NCBI GenBank assembly: GCA_945882615.1
Contig: CAMCWK010000004.1
Span: forward strand, 88,895 to 152,894
Source: Rhizobium sp. Q54
GTDB lineage: Bacteria > Pseudomonadota > Alphaproteobacteria > Micropepsales > Micropepsaceae
Reading direction: 5' to 3'
DNA: 64,000 nucleotides
This document shows, in pieces, positions 36,100-44,446 of this stretch. A model generated the notes under the pieces. It was not told the DNA's origin, did not search any database, and was given only the letters and a program-made list of their open reading frames with translations. Position numbers and translations under genes: made by a program. Positions within the stretch are counted from its first letter, which is position 1, and each line of letters starts with the position of its first letter.

Positions 36100-37166
36100 C
36101 GGTCATGCTCGCCCTGGTACCCGATGCATTCGGCGGGCGCGGTGGCATCGCGCAGTATAATCGCTATTTCCTCACCGCCGCTTCCACGGCCCCGGGAATC
36201 GAACAGGTCGAAATCCTGCCGCGCCATGCGCCGGACGCGTTCACATTGCCTCCCGGGTTGCGCCAGGTCGCGCCGGGCGAGGGCCGCATCGGCTATATCC
36301 TGCAGGCGCTGTCGATGGCGCTGTCCGGCAAGATCGGCGTCATCTTCTGCGGCCATATCAACCTGGTGCCGCTGGCGGCGCTGGCGGCGCGCCTCAGCCG
36401 TTCCAAGCTTGTCGTGCAAACCCATGGCATTGAAGCCTGGGGTAACCCGGGCAAACCCTATCGCAGGGCACTGGAATCTGCCGACTTGGTGCTTTGCGTT
36501 TCGCGCTACACGCGCGCGCAGGTCCTGTCCTGGGCCGCCATTGACCCCGAGCGGGTGGTGGTGGTGCCAAACACGGTCGGGCCCATGTTCACTCCCGGCG
36601 ATGCTTCGGATTTGCGGACCCAATGGGGCCTGACCGGTAAGCGCGTGTTGCTGACGGTGGCGCGGATGGATGCACGTGAACGCTACAAGGGGCACGAACG
36701 AGTGATTGCGTCGCTTCCGTCGCTCCCCGGTGATGTGGTCTATGTCGTTCTGGGTGAAGGCGATGACAGGGCGCGCCTTGAGGCCTTCGCAAGGGATACC
36801 GAGGTCGCCGACCGAGTCCTGTTCAAGGGGGGCGTTGGCCGTGATGTCCTGATCGAGTCCTATCGCATGGCCGATCTTTACGTGATGCCGTCGACGGGCG
36901 AGGGGTTCGGCATCGCGTTTCTCGAAGCGATGGCCAGCGGCACCCCGGCCTTGGGGTTGGCCGTTGGCGGCGCAACCGATGCCTTGTGCGATGGTGCGCT
37001 CGGCATTGCGGCAACCGAAGAAGACTTTCACGCGGCGCTGGCGCGCCAGCTCGTGGCCGGAAAATCCGATCCCCTGGCCCTGTCCGCGGCTGTGGCGGCC
37101 CGGTTCGGCAGCGAAACATTCACCGCGTGCACGCGCAGCGTTCTCAAACGGCTGTTGCAGGGCTAG
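36096..37166 (+). CDS. Family 4 glycosyltransferase
   Basis: A 356-residue GT-B enzyme starting at GTG 36096 (GTGA overlap with the AsnB-like gene). The N-terminal half has DAFGGRGGIAQYNRYF near residue 10; the C-terminal half has LTVARMDARERYKGHERVI near 190, VLGEGDDRARLEAFA near 220 and the E-x7-E element in GEGFGIAFLEAMASGTPAL near 270. Donor sugar is unknown. It lies just before the heptose genes. Confidence 0.9.
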   Translation: MTVMLALVPDAFGGRGGIAQYNRYFLTAASTAPGIEQVEILPRHAPDAFTLPPGLRQVAPGEGRIGYILQALSMALSGKIGVIFCGHINLVPLAALAARLSRSKLVVQTHGIEAWGNPGKPYRRALESADLVLCVSRYTRAQVLSWAAIDPERVVVVPNTVGPMFTPGDASDLRTQWGLTGKRVLLTVARMDARERYKGHERVIASLPSLPGDVVYVVLGEGDDRARLEAFARDTEVADRVLFKGGVGRDVLIESYRMADLYVMPSTGEGFGIAFLEAMASGTPALGLAVGGATDALCDGALGIAATEEDFHAALARQLVAGKSDPLALSAAVAARFGSETFTACTRSVLKRLLQG

Positions 37167-37174
37167 GACACGAC

Positions 37175-37798
37175 ATGGAAAACGATCACATCGACCCCAG
37201 GGTTCGCAACGAAGTGTTCGACACCGCTTCGCTGTCCGCCTTTTTCGGCGGATACTGCGAGCGATTGAGCCAGTCGCTGGCGCTGATCGACCGCGAGGCG
37301 CTGGCGCGCGCCGTCCAGGCGGTGGAAGGAACCGGCGCGCGCGGTGGCCATATTTATGCCATCGGCAATGGCGGCTCGGCGGCAATCGCCGATCATTTGT
37401 GCTGCGACTGGACCAAGGGCACCGACGCGCAAGGACACAAACCGATTGCCAGCCATTCGCTGTCGTCCAACGCCGCGCTCTATTCGGCAATCGCCAATGA
37501 CTTCGGGTTTGCGGAAGTATTCTCCCAGCAGCTGGATTATTTCGGCAAGAAGGGCGACCTGCTTCTGGCGATTTCCTCCTCGGGCAACAGCGACAATATC
37601 GTGGGGGCCGCAGCAAAGGCCAAAAGCCTGGGCATGACCAGCATCGGCCTGACCGGATTTTCCGGCGGCCGGTTGAAGGATGTCGCCGATATTGCGGTGC
37701 ATGTTCCGGCCGACAATTACGGGGTGGTCGAGGATGCCCACCAGATCATCATGCATATCATCGCGCAGTTCATCACTGCCCGCCGCCTGAAGCGCTGA
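37175..37798 (+). CDS. gmhA: GmhA-like sedoheptulose-7-phosphate isomerase (SIS domain)
   Basis: It isomerises sedoheptulose 7-phosphate to D-glycero-D-manno-heptose 7-phosphate. The 207-residue protein has the SIS blocks IYAIGNGGSAAIADHLCCDWTKG near residue 60 and LLLAISSSGNSDNIVGAAAKAKSLG near 125, plus the C-terminal EDAHQIIMHIIAQFI helix typical of GmhA. ATG 37175 is the start. Kinase, phosphatase and nucleotidyltransferase functions follow within 3 kb, supporting the heptose reading. It overlaps the next gene as TGATG. Confidence 0.88.
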   Translation: MENDHIDPRVRNEVFDTASLSAFFGGYCERLSQSLALIDREALARAVQAVEGTGARGGHIYAIGNGGSAAIADHLCCDWTKGTDAQGHKPIASHSLSSNAALYSAIANDFGFAEVFSQQLDYFGKKGDLLLAISSSGNSDNIVGAAAKAKSLGMTSIGLTGFSGGRLKDVADIAVHVPADNYGVVEDAHQIIMHIIAQFITARRLKR

Positions 37799-38760
37799 TG
37801 CATCATTTCATTACCGGCGTGGCGGGCTTCATCGGAAGCCATCTGGCCGACAACCTGCTGGCCGAAGGCCATCACGTCAGCGGAATGGACGATTTTTCAC
37901 TGGGTCAGCACGAATTTCTAGGGGTCGCCCGCGCCAGCGGCAATTTTCATCTGGTTGATGGGGACTGCAGCAGCCTGGACAATGTCCGCGACGCGCTTTC
38001 GGTCGTGAGCGCCTGGGGCGGCGTGCCGGACATGATCTGGCACATGGCCGCCAACAGCGACATCGCGGCCGGCAGCATGGATGCGTCCATCGATTTCAAC
38101 CGCACGCTGCTGACAACCTTTGCTGTGATCGAGGCGGCGCGCGCCGCCGGCGTGCAAGGGATGGCGTTTGCGTCCTCCTCGGCGGTCTATGGCGAGCGCG
38201 ACGATCTGCTGACCGAGGACACCGGCCCGCTGCTGCCGATTTCCAACTATGGGGCCGCCAAGCTTGCGGGCGAGGGGCTTGTGAGCGCGGCGGCGGAATC
38301 GTTTCTGAAGAACGCCTGGATCTTCCGCTTTCCCAACGTGGTCGGTCCGCGTCCCACACATGGTGTGATTTTCAATTTCTGCCGCCGGCTGGCGCAAGAT
38401 CCGTCGCGGCTGGATGTGCTGGGTGACGGCAAGCAGGAAAAAGCCTATCTGCATGTCTCCGAACTGATTAGCGCCCTGCGCTTCATCTGCAGCAGGGCAA
38501 ACGCCAAACGCAACGTCTTCAACATCGGCCCGCAAGGCGGTGGCACGCGCGTCTCTTTCATCGCGGAAAACACGGTGGCCGCGATGGCGCCGAAGGCCCA
38601 TATCGCTTACGGCAGCGCCGATCGCGGCTGGATCGGCGACGTTCCGCGCTTCCACTATTCCGCCGAAAAGCTGGCGCAGCTGGGCTGGCGGCCCACACTG
38701 TCTTCGGACGCCGCCGTCCTGCGCGCCATCACCGAGATCGCCGCGGCGGTTCGCCCATGA
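37798..38760 (+). CDS. NAD-dependent epimerase/dehydratase (extended SDR)
   Basis: The 320-residue SDR has HHFITGVAGFIGSHLADNLLAEGHHV at the start, MAFASSSAVYGERDDLLTEDTGPL near residue 122 and the YGAAK pair near 151. VVGPRPTHGVIFNFCRRL near 181 resembles sugar epimerases/dehydratases. It lies between gmhA and the HddC-GmhB fusion with 1-4 nt overlaps, so a heptose or GDP-heptose modification is plausible. HldD-type epimerisation at C-6 cannot be excluded. I do not recognise its exact reaction. Confidence 0.72.
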   Translation: MHHFITGVAGFIGSHLADNLLAEGHHVSGMDDFSLGQHEFLGVARASGNFHLVDGDCSSLDNVRDALSVVSAWGGVPDMIWHMAANSDIAAGSMDASIDFNRTLLTTFAVIEAARAAGVQGMAFASSSAVYGERDDLLTEDTGPLLPISNYGAAKLAGEGLVSAAAESFLKNAWIFRFPNVVGPRPTHGVIFNFCRRLAQDPSRLDVLGDGKQEKAYLHVSELISALRFICSRANAKRNVFNIGPQGGGTRVSFIAENTVAAMAPKAHIAYGSADRGWIGDVPRFHYSAEKLAQLGWRPTLSSDAAVLRAITEIAAAVRP

Positions 38761-40067
38761 TCGACCATCTGGTGATTGTGGCGGGCGGCAAGGGCACACG
38801 CCTGTCGGCCCTGTTCGGCAATATTCCCAAGGCGCTGGTGCCGGTAGGGGGCAAGCCCGTGCTGCAACACCAGCTGGAACTGGCGGCCAGGGCGGGCGTG
38901 CGGGCGGCAACGATTTACGCCGGCTTTCTGGCGGACCAGATCGCGGAATTTGTCGGCGATGGTTCGCGCTTCGGCATGAAGGTCGCGGTCCGGGTCGAGG
39001 ATGCGCCACTGGGCAACGCCGGCGCGGTGCTGCAGTCGCTAGATACCTTGCCGGAACGCTTTTTCGTGATGTATGGCGATGTGATGATGGCGGTCGATCT
39101 GGAGCGCATGTCACGCTTCCACGAGGATCACGCAGCCGCGTTCACCGCCTTTGTTCATCCCAACGATCATCCCTTCGACTCCGACCTGATCGAGACCGAT
39201 GCGGAAGGCCGGGTCACGGCGCTGCACAACGCCCCGCATGCACCGGACCGGGTCTATGACAATCTCGTCAATGCCGCCTTGTATGTTGTCGAACGGAACG
39301 CGCTGAAGCCCGCACCCGGCAAGCAGGATTTCACCAAGGATGTGATGCCCGGCCTGATCGCATCGGGCGCCAAGGTGCTGGCGTATCGCTCTGCGGAATA
39401 CATCAAGGACATGGGTACGCCCGAACGCCTGGCCCGGGTCGAGGCGGATCTCAAAAGCGGCAAGCTCGATCTTGCCGATTCCAACAAGCCGCGCGCGGCG
39501 GTGTTCCTGGACCGGGATGGCACGCTGAATGTCGAAAAGGGCTTTCTGGCCTCGCAGAACGGGCTGGAGCTTCTTCCCGGCACGGGCGCGGCGCTGAAGT
39601 CGTTGCGCCAAGCCGGATACAGCCTGGTGGTGGTCACCAACCAGCCGGTGATCGCGCGCGGGGAGGCCAGCGAAGACGATGTCGCGGCCATTCACCGTCG
39701 CCTGGAATGGGAGCTGGGCAAGGAGGGGGCTTATCTCGATGCCGTTTATCTGTGCCCCCACCATCCCGACAAGGGATTTACGGGCGAGCGGCCGGAGTTG
39801 AAGATCGCCTGCCAGTGCCGTAAGCCGGGGACCGCCATGGTGGAACAGGCTTGCCGTGAACTGAACCTGAATGCGAAAGCATCCTGGATGATCGGCGACC
39901 AGACGCGGGATATCGAAATGGCGCGCCGCGCCGGGCTGCGCGCGATCCTGGTGCGCACCGGCACAGCGGGCCGCGACGGCAATTTTTCGGCAACACCCGA
40001 TTTCATCGCCGACGACCTGCGCGCGGCGGCGGATATGATCCTGGAACAGAAACAAGCCGCAGCATGA
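38757..40067 (+). CDS. HddC-GmhB fusion: heptose-1-P guanylyltransferase plus heptose-1,7-bisP 7-phosphatase
   Basis: Residues 1 to about 235 form a sugar-phosphate nucleotidyltransferase (VIVAGGKGTRLSALFGNIPKALVPVGGKPVL, then FVMYGDVMMAVDL near 103). Residues 245-430 form a HAD phosphatase with FLDRDGTLN (D252, D254), VVVTNQPVIARG near 291, and the GmhB zinc set CPHH (C333, H335) and CQC (C352, C354), ending GDQTRDIEMARRAG near 379. In the GDP-D-glycero-alpha-D-manno-heptose route these are consecutive steps: loss of the 7-phosphate, then GMP transfer. The frame is continuous. GMP rather than AMP transfer is inferred from HddA next door. Confidence 0.85.
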   Translation: MIDHLVIVAGGKGTRLSALFGNIPKALVPVGGKPVLQHQLELAARAGVRAATIYAGFLADQIAEFVGDGSRFGMKVAVRVEDAPLGNAGAVLQSLDTLPERFFVMYGDVMMAVDLERMSRFHEDHAAAFTAFVHPNDHPFDSDLIETDAEGRVTALHNAPHAPDRVYDNLVNAALYVVERNALKPAPGKQDFTKDVMPGLIASGAKVLAYRSAEYIKDMGTPERLARVEADLKSGKLDLADSNKPRAAVFLDRDGTLNVEKGFLASQNGLELLPGTGAALKSLRQAGYSLVVVTNQPVIARGEASEDDVAAIHRRLEWELGKEGAYLDAVYLCPHHPDKGFTGERPELKIACQCRKPGTAMVEQACRELNLNAKASWMIGDQTRDIEMARRAGLRAILVRTGTAGRDGNFSATPDFIADDLRAAADMILEQKQAAA

Positions 40068-41047
40068 TCATTTCACGCACACCCTTGCGCGTCAGCTTCT
40101 TCGGCGGCGGCTCCGACCTGCCGGCCTATTACCGGCGCCATGGCGGAGCGGTGCTGTCGGCGGCCATCGACAAGTCGGTATATGTCACCGTCAGCCGCAA
40201 GTTCGACGATGCGGTGCGCGTCAGCTACTCACGCACCGAAGAAGTGGCGCATGCCAGCAAGGTCGAGCATCCGCTGGTGCGGGAAGCGCTGACCCTGCTC
40301 GGCATCGAAGGTGGCGTCGAGATCACCTCGGTTGCCGACATTCCCGCCAGCGGCACCGGCCTTGGCTCCTCCAGTTCCTTCACCGTGGGCCTGCTGAATG
40401 CGCTGCATGCTTTCCGTGGCAAGCTGGTCAGTGCCACCACGCTGGCGCGTGAAAGCTGCCATATCGAGATCGACCGCTGCGGTGAGCCGATCGGCAAGCA
40501 GGACCAGTATGCGGCGGCCCATGGCGGATTGAACTTCCTGCGCTTCCATCCCGATGAATCGGTGGAAGTGAGAAAGGCGGTCTGCGCGCACGGTACGCTG
40601 ACTGCGCTGCAGTCACATCTTTTGTTTTTCTATACCGGTGTTACCCGTTCGGCCTCGGCGCTGCTGCGCAACCAGTCATCCAACGTGGCGCAGCCGGGGA
40701 GAAAATCCGACGGCACCGGCGCCCTGGTGACGCTGGCGGAAACCGCTTTCGACCATCTTTGTGACGGCAAGATCGGGGATTTCGGCGCCCTGATGGACGA
40801 AGCCTGGCAGATCAAGCGCAGCCTGGCCGAAGGCATCAGCAACGCCCAGATCGATGACGCCTATGCGGCGGCCCGCAAGGCCGGTGCGCTGGGCGGCAAA
40901 GTACTGGGCGCCGGCGGCGGCGGGTTTCTGATGTTCTTTGCGGCGCCCGAAAATCACGCCACGATCCGCAAGGCGCTGGCGCCCTTGCGCGAGACACCCT
41001 TTGCCTTCGCGCCCGAAGGCAGCAGCATCATCTTCGTGCACGAATGA
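40064..41047 (+). CDS. hddA: HddA-type heptose-7-phosphate kinase (GHMP family)
   Basis: It phosphorylates D-glycero-D-manno-heptose 7-phosphate at C-1. The 327-residue GHMP kinase begins MIISRTPLRVSFFGGGSDLPAYY, carries the ATP loop PASGTGLGSSSSFTVGLLNAL near residue 92, GEPIGKQDQYAAAHGG near 143 and the C-terminal GGKVLGAGGGGFLMFF near 280. These blocks define the HddA branch. It overlaps both neighbours by 4 nt. L-fucokinase-type activity is the main alternative but fits the context less well. Confidence 0.9.
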   Translation: MIISRTPLRVSFFGGGSDLPAYYRRHGGAVLSAAIDKSVYVTVSRKFDDAVRVSYSRTEEVAHASKVEHPLVREALTLLGIEGGVEITSVADIPASGTGLGSSSSFTVGLLNALHAFRGKLVSATTLARESCHIEIDRCGEPIGKQDQYAAAHGGLNFLRFHPDESVEVRKAVCAHGTLTALQSHLLFFYTGVTRSASALLRNQSSNVAQPGRKSDGTGALVTLAETAFDHLCDGKIGDFGALMDEAWQIKRSLAEGISNAQIDDAYAAARKAGALGGKVLGAGGGGFLMFFAAPENHATIRKALAPLRETPFAFAPEGSSIIFVHE

Positions 41048-41877
41048 CCATCGAATCGCACGAAATCGTCCTGGAAGCAGGGCGTGCCGAACGCAATTAC
41101 TGGCGCGACCTGTGGCGCTATCGCGAACTGTTCCAGGTGCTGGCGGGGCGCGACGTCGCGGTGCGGTACAAGCAGACCGTGATCGGCATTGTGTGGGCCG
41201 TGATGCGTCCTTTCCTCACCATGCTGATTTTCACCATCATTTTTTCGCGCATCGCCAAGCTGCCCAGCGAGGGCGAGGCACCCTATGCCCTGATGGTGCT
41301 GGCCGGCTTGCTGCCCTGGACCTTCTTTTCCACAGCGCTGGGGGACGCCTCGCTGAGCCTGGTGACCAATTCCAACCTGATCAGCAAAGTCTATTTTCCG
41401 CGCCTGATCATTCCGACCGCGACCATCGTGGTGTCCTTCGTCGATCTTCTGATCAGCTTTGTCATTCTGGTCGCCATGATGGTCTGGTACCGCTTCGCGC
41501 CGACCGTTAACATTCTGGCGCTGCCTTTCTTCGTCGTCCTGGCCTTCCTCACCTCGCTGGGGCCGGGCCTGTGGATCACGGCGCTCAATGTGAAATATCG
41601 CGACTTCCGCTACATCATCCCCTTCATGCTGCAGTTCGGCCTTTATGTCTCGCCGGTGGGGTTCAGCTCCACCGCGGTGCCGGAGCAGTGGCGGCTGCTC
41701 TATTCGCTCAATCCGATGGTGGGCGTAATCGACGGGTTTCGCTGGTGCATCCTGGGCGGCAACAGTCACATTTACTGGCCAAGCCTGGCCTCCACCGTGG
41801 TCATCACCGTCTTCTTCCTCTGGCTCGGCATTCGCCAGTTCCGGAAGATGGAAAAAACTTTCGCAGACCTGATCTGA
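41044..41877 (+). CDS. wzm: Polysaccharide ABC exporter permease (Wzm-type)
   Basis: A 277-residue inner-membrane protein of the ABC-2 type with about six membrane segments. The N-terminal YRELFQVLAGRDVAVRYKQTVIGIVWAVMRPFLTMLIFTIIFSRI is the signature amphipathic helix and first membrane span of Wzm/KpsM/TagG proteins. It pairs with the ATPase encoded 2 bp downstream to export a completed undecaprenyl-linked polysaccharide. It begins in the hddA stop (ATGA), tying heptose synthesis to export in one message. Confidence 0.92.
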   Translation: MTIESHEIVLEAGRAERNYWRDLWRYRELFQVLAGRDVAVRYKQTVIGIVWAVMRPFLTMLIFTIIFSRIAKLPSEGEAPYALMVLAGLLPWTFFSTALGDASLSLVTNSNLISKVYFPRLIIPTATIVVSFVDLLISFVILVAMMVWYRFAPTVNILALPFFVVLAFLTSLGPGLWITALNVKYRDFRYIIPFMLQFGLYVSPVGFSSTAVPEQWRLLYSLNPMVGVIDGFRWCILGGNSHIYWPSLASTVVITVFFLWLGIRQFRKMEKTFADLI

Positions 41878-41878
41878 C

Positions 41879-43171
41879 ATGAGCGATACCGTCATCAGCG
41901 TCGAAGGTCTGGCCAAGCGCTATCTCGTCGGCCATCAGGCCGCGCGCGGGGAACACTACGAGACCTTGCGGGAAGCAGTGACCCGCGGCGTCCGTCGGTT
42001 CGGCCGCACCGCGCTTGACATGGCCCGGGGCCGCCAGATCATCCAGGGCGACACGGTCGAGGAATTCTGGGCGCTGAAGGATCTGTCTTTCGAGATCAAG
42101 CGCGGCGAAGTTGTCGGCGTCATCGGCCGCAATGGCGCCGGAAAATCCACCCTGCTGAAAATCCTCTCGCGCATTACTGAGCCTACCAGGGGTAAGGTGT
42201 CAATCCGCGGCCGCGTTGCCAGCCTGCTCGAGGTTGGCACCGGCTTTCATCCCGAACTCACGGGCCGCGAGAATATCTATCTCAACGGCGCCATTTTGGG
42301 CATGACCCGCCGCGAGATCAAAGCCAAGTTCGACGAGATCGTGGATTTCGCGGAAGTGGAGAAATTCCTCGACACGCCGGTCAAGCGCTACAGTTCCGGC
42401 ATGTATGTGCGGCTCGCTTTCGCGGTGGCCGCCCATCTGGAGCCGGAAATTCTAGTGGTGGATGAGGTCCTCTCTGTCGGTGATGCCGAATTCCAGCGCA
42501 AATGCCTTGGGAAGATGAAGGATGTGTCCGCCGGACAGGGCCGCACCGTCCTGTTTGTCAGCCACAATATGCCTTCGGTGCAGCAGCTCTGCACGTCCGG
42601 TCTGATGCTGTCTCACGGCACCGCCCTTTATCGCGGCCCGATAGACGGCACCATTGCGCAATATATGAGTTCACTGGACCAGACCTCGCGCCAGGAACTG
42701 CGTTCGCGCAAGGATCGCGAAGGTGACGGACGGCTGCGGGTCGTCGATGTCAGCTTCCATGACGAAAAGGGCAATCATGTGGAAACGGCAATCTGCGGCC
42801 AGCCCCTGCGCGTGCGCATCCACTATGAATCGCAGTATGACGGCCAGGAAGTGCCGGTCGATGTCGCATTCAATCTGCGCAGCAACAACGGCATCCTGCT
42901 GACCTGCTTTGCCAACATGCAGACCGGCGCGGAACGCCTGGCGGTCCACCGCAGGGGCTATTTTGAATGTCTGTGGCCCAAGGTGAATTTGCGCTCGGGC
43001 AGCTACATGTCGACGCTATTCGTCGGCGTGGAGGAACAGACGGCCGACTGGATTCAGAACGCGTTCCAAATTCCCGTTGAAGATGGCAATTTCTTCGGCA
43101 CCGGGCGGCTGGTGACGCGCGACCATGGCGACCTGGTCATGGACCAGGTCTGGACGGGCGCTCCGGCATGA
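41879..43171 (+). CDS. wzt: Polysaccharide ABC exporter ATPase with carbohydrate-binding C domain (Wzt-type)
   Basis: Residues 1 to about 260 are an ABC ATPase: Walker A GRNGAGKST (K89), signature YSSGM (171-175), Walker B ILVVDEV (D195, E196). Residues 275-430 form an extra beta-rich domain like the Wzt C-terminal domain, which in E. coli O8/O9a recognises the capped chain end. That predicts export of a glycan carrying a specific terminal modification; the many methyltransferases here are candidate cappers. It overlaps the acetyltransferase gene by 4 nt. Confidence 0.93.
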   Translation: MSDTVISVEGLAKRYLVGHQAARGEHYETLREAVTRGVRRFGRTALDMARGRQIIQGDTVEEFWALKDLSFEIKRGEVVGVIGRNGAGKSTLLKILSRITEPTRGKVSIRGRVASLLEVGTGFHPELTGRENIYLNGAILGMTRREIKAKFDEIVDFAEVEKFLDTPVKRYSSGMYVRLAFAVAAHLEPEILVVDEVLSVGDAEFQRKCLGKMKDVSAGQGRTVLFVSHNMPSVQQLCTSGLMLSHGTALYRGPIDGTIAQYMSSLDQTSRQELRSRKDREGDGRLRVVDVSFHDEKGNHVETAICGQPLRVRIHYESQYDGQEVPVDVAFNLRSNNGILLTCFANMQTGAERLAVHRRGYFECLWPKVNLRSGSYMSTLFVGVEEQTADWIQNAFQIPVEDGNFFGTGRLVTRDHGDLVMDQVWTGAPA

Positions 43172-43821
43172 GTTTTGTGTCGCGCCTTGGGGGGCGCATC
43201 GGACGGGAATGGGCGAACCTTGGCTGGTTTGTTGCCCGGACCATTCCGGCGCTGCGGCCCATATATGAAACGCGCGATACCCAGGCGCCGATCACTCTGA
43301 AAATGTGGTTCTGGCAGAAAGTGCTTGGTTATAACCGGCACTGCTACTGGCCGGTGCATTTCACCAGCATCGTCAGCGGATCGGAGCGCAACATCTATTG
43401 CGGCATCGAGACCCGCCCCGGCTATTCCCCGGGCTGCTATATTCAGGCCATCGGTAAAATCATTATCGGCGACTACACCCAGATCGCGCCCAATGTCGGG
43501 ATCATATCTGCCAACCACGATCTTCATGACAATCGCAAGCATGTCCCATCCGAGGTGCGCATCGGCGCCTATGGCTGGATCGGAATGAATGCGATGATCC
43601 TCCCCGGCGTCACGCTGGGAGACTTCACCGTAGTCGGCGCTGGCGCCGTGGTGACCAAGTCGTTCCCGGAAGGCTATTGCGTGTTGGCCGGAAATCCCGC
43701 GCGGATCATCCGCAAGCTCGACCCCACTCTGTGCGTGCGCTATCGCAGCGTGCATGAATATAACGGCTATGTGAAACACGCGGAGTTCGACGCCTTCCGG
43801 CGCCGCTATCTGTTGGTCTGA
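43168..43821 (+). CDS. Left-handed beta-helix (hexapeptide-repeat) acetyltransferase
   Basis: The 217-residue protein has a hexapeptide-repeat core (YIQAIGKIIIGDYTQIAPNVGIISANHDLHDN near residue 90, then GAYGWIGMNAMILPGVTLGDFTVVGAGAVVTKSFPEGYCVLAGNPARIIRKL near 130-185), a LbH acetyltransferase of the maltose/colanic-acid type. The likely catalytic histidine is in ANHDLHD. It should O- or N-acetylate a sugar residue or precursor using acetyl-CoA. It is coupled to wzt by an ATGA overlap. Confidence 0.85.
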   Translation: MSFVSRLGGRIGREWANLGWFVARTIPALRPIYETRDTQAPITLKMWFWQKVLGYNRHCYWPVHFTSIVSGSERNIYCGIETRPGYSPGCYIQAIGKIIIGDYTQIAPNVGIISANHDLHDNRKHVPSEVRIGAYGWIGMNAMILPGVTLGDFTVVGAGAVVTKSFPEGYCVLAGNPARIIRKLDPTLCVRYRSVHEYNGYVKHAEFDAFRRRYLLV

Positions 43822-43822
43822 C

Positions 43823-44446
43823 GTGATCACCATCATCGAATACGGCCTGGGGAATCTGGGTTCCATCAGGAATATGCTGGTTCGCTCCGGTATCAAATGC
43901 ACCGTGTCGGGCGATCCTGACGTCATCCAGAGTGCTTCGCGCCTGATCCTGCCGGGCGTCGGTCATTTCAAGTTCGCCATGGACACGCTGCATGAGCGCG
44001 GCCTGGTGACCGTGATCCAGCAGCGTGTGCGCGAAGCCAGAGTGCCCTTGCTCGGCATCTGTCTGGGCGGCCAGCTCATCGGGCGCTACAGTGAGGAGGG
44101 CGATGTCGCCGGCCTCGATCTGGTGCCGATGGATGTGGTGGCGTTTGACCGCGCGCGGCTGACCCTGGGCGAGAAGGTGCCGCACATGGGCTGGACCGTA
44201 ACGCCCCACGCCGACATTCCGCTGTTCGCGTCGGTGCAGCAGCCCGCGCGCTACTATTACGTGCATTCCTTCCACTTCCGCTGCGACGATGCGCACGACG
44301 AGATCGCCTGGGCCGAGCATGGCTACCGCTTCGCCTCGGGCGTGCGGCACGGCAATGTGATCGGGGTGCAGTTCCATCCTGAAAAAAGCCATGTCTATGG
44401 CCAGCAGCTGCTGCGCAATTTTGCGGCGATGGAATTCGGCGCGTGA
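43823..44446 (+). CDS. hisH: HisH-like glutaminase subunit for sugar amidotransferase (HisH2-type)
   Basis: A class I glutamine amidotransferase of 207 residues with nucleophile C80 in LLGICLGGQ and partners H185 and E187 in GVQFHPEKS. MITIIEYGLGNLGSIRNML is the HisH start. No other histidine gene is present, and HisF-like and WbpG-type genes follow, so it most likely releases ammonia from glutamine for acetamidino-sugar synthesis as in the P. aeruginosa WbpG-HisH2-HisF2 system. It starts at GTG 43823 and overlaps hisF by 4 nt. Confidence 0.88.
   Translation: MITIIEYGLGNLGSIRNMLVRSGIKCTVSGDPDVIQSASRLILPGVGHFKFAMDTLHERGLVTVIQQRVREARVPLLGICLGGQLIGRYSEEGDVAGLDLVPMDVVAFDRARLTLGEKVPHMGWTVTPHADIPLFASVQQPARYYYVHSFHFRCDDAHDEIAWAEHGYRFASGVRHGNVIGVQFHPEKSHVYGQQLLRNFAAMEFGA

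Noticed and set aside
35730..37616. A 628-codon minus-strand open frame
   Set aside because: It runs antisense through three well-supported genes (AsnB-like, GT4, gmhA); its length reflects high GC and few stops, and the translation shows no domain.
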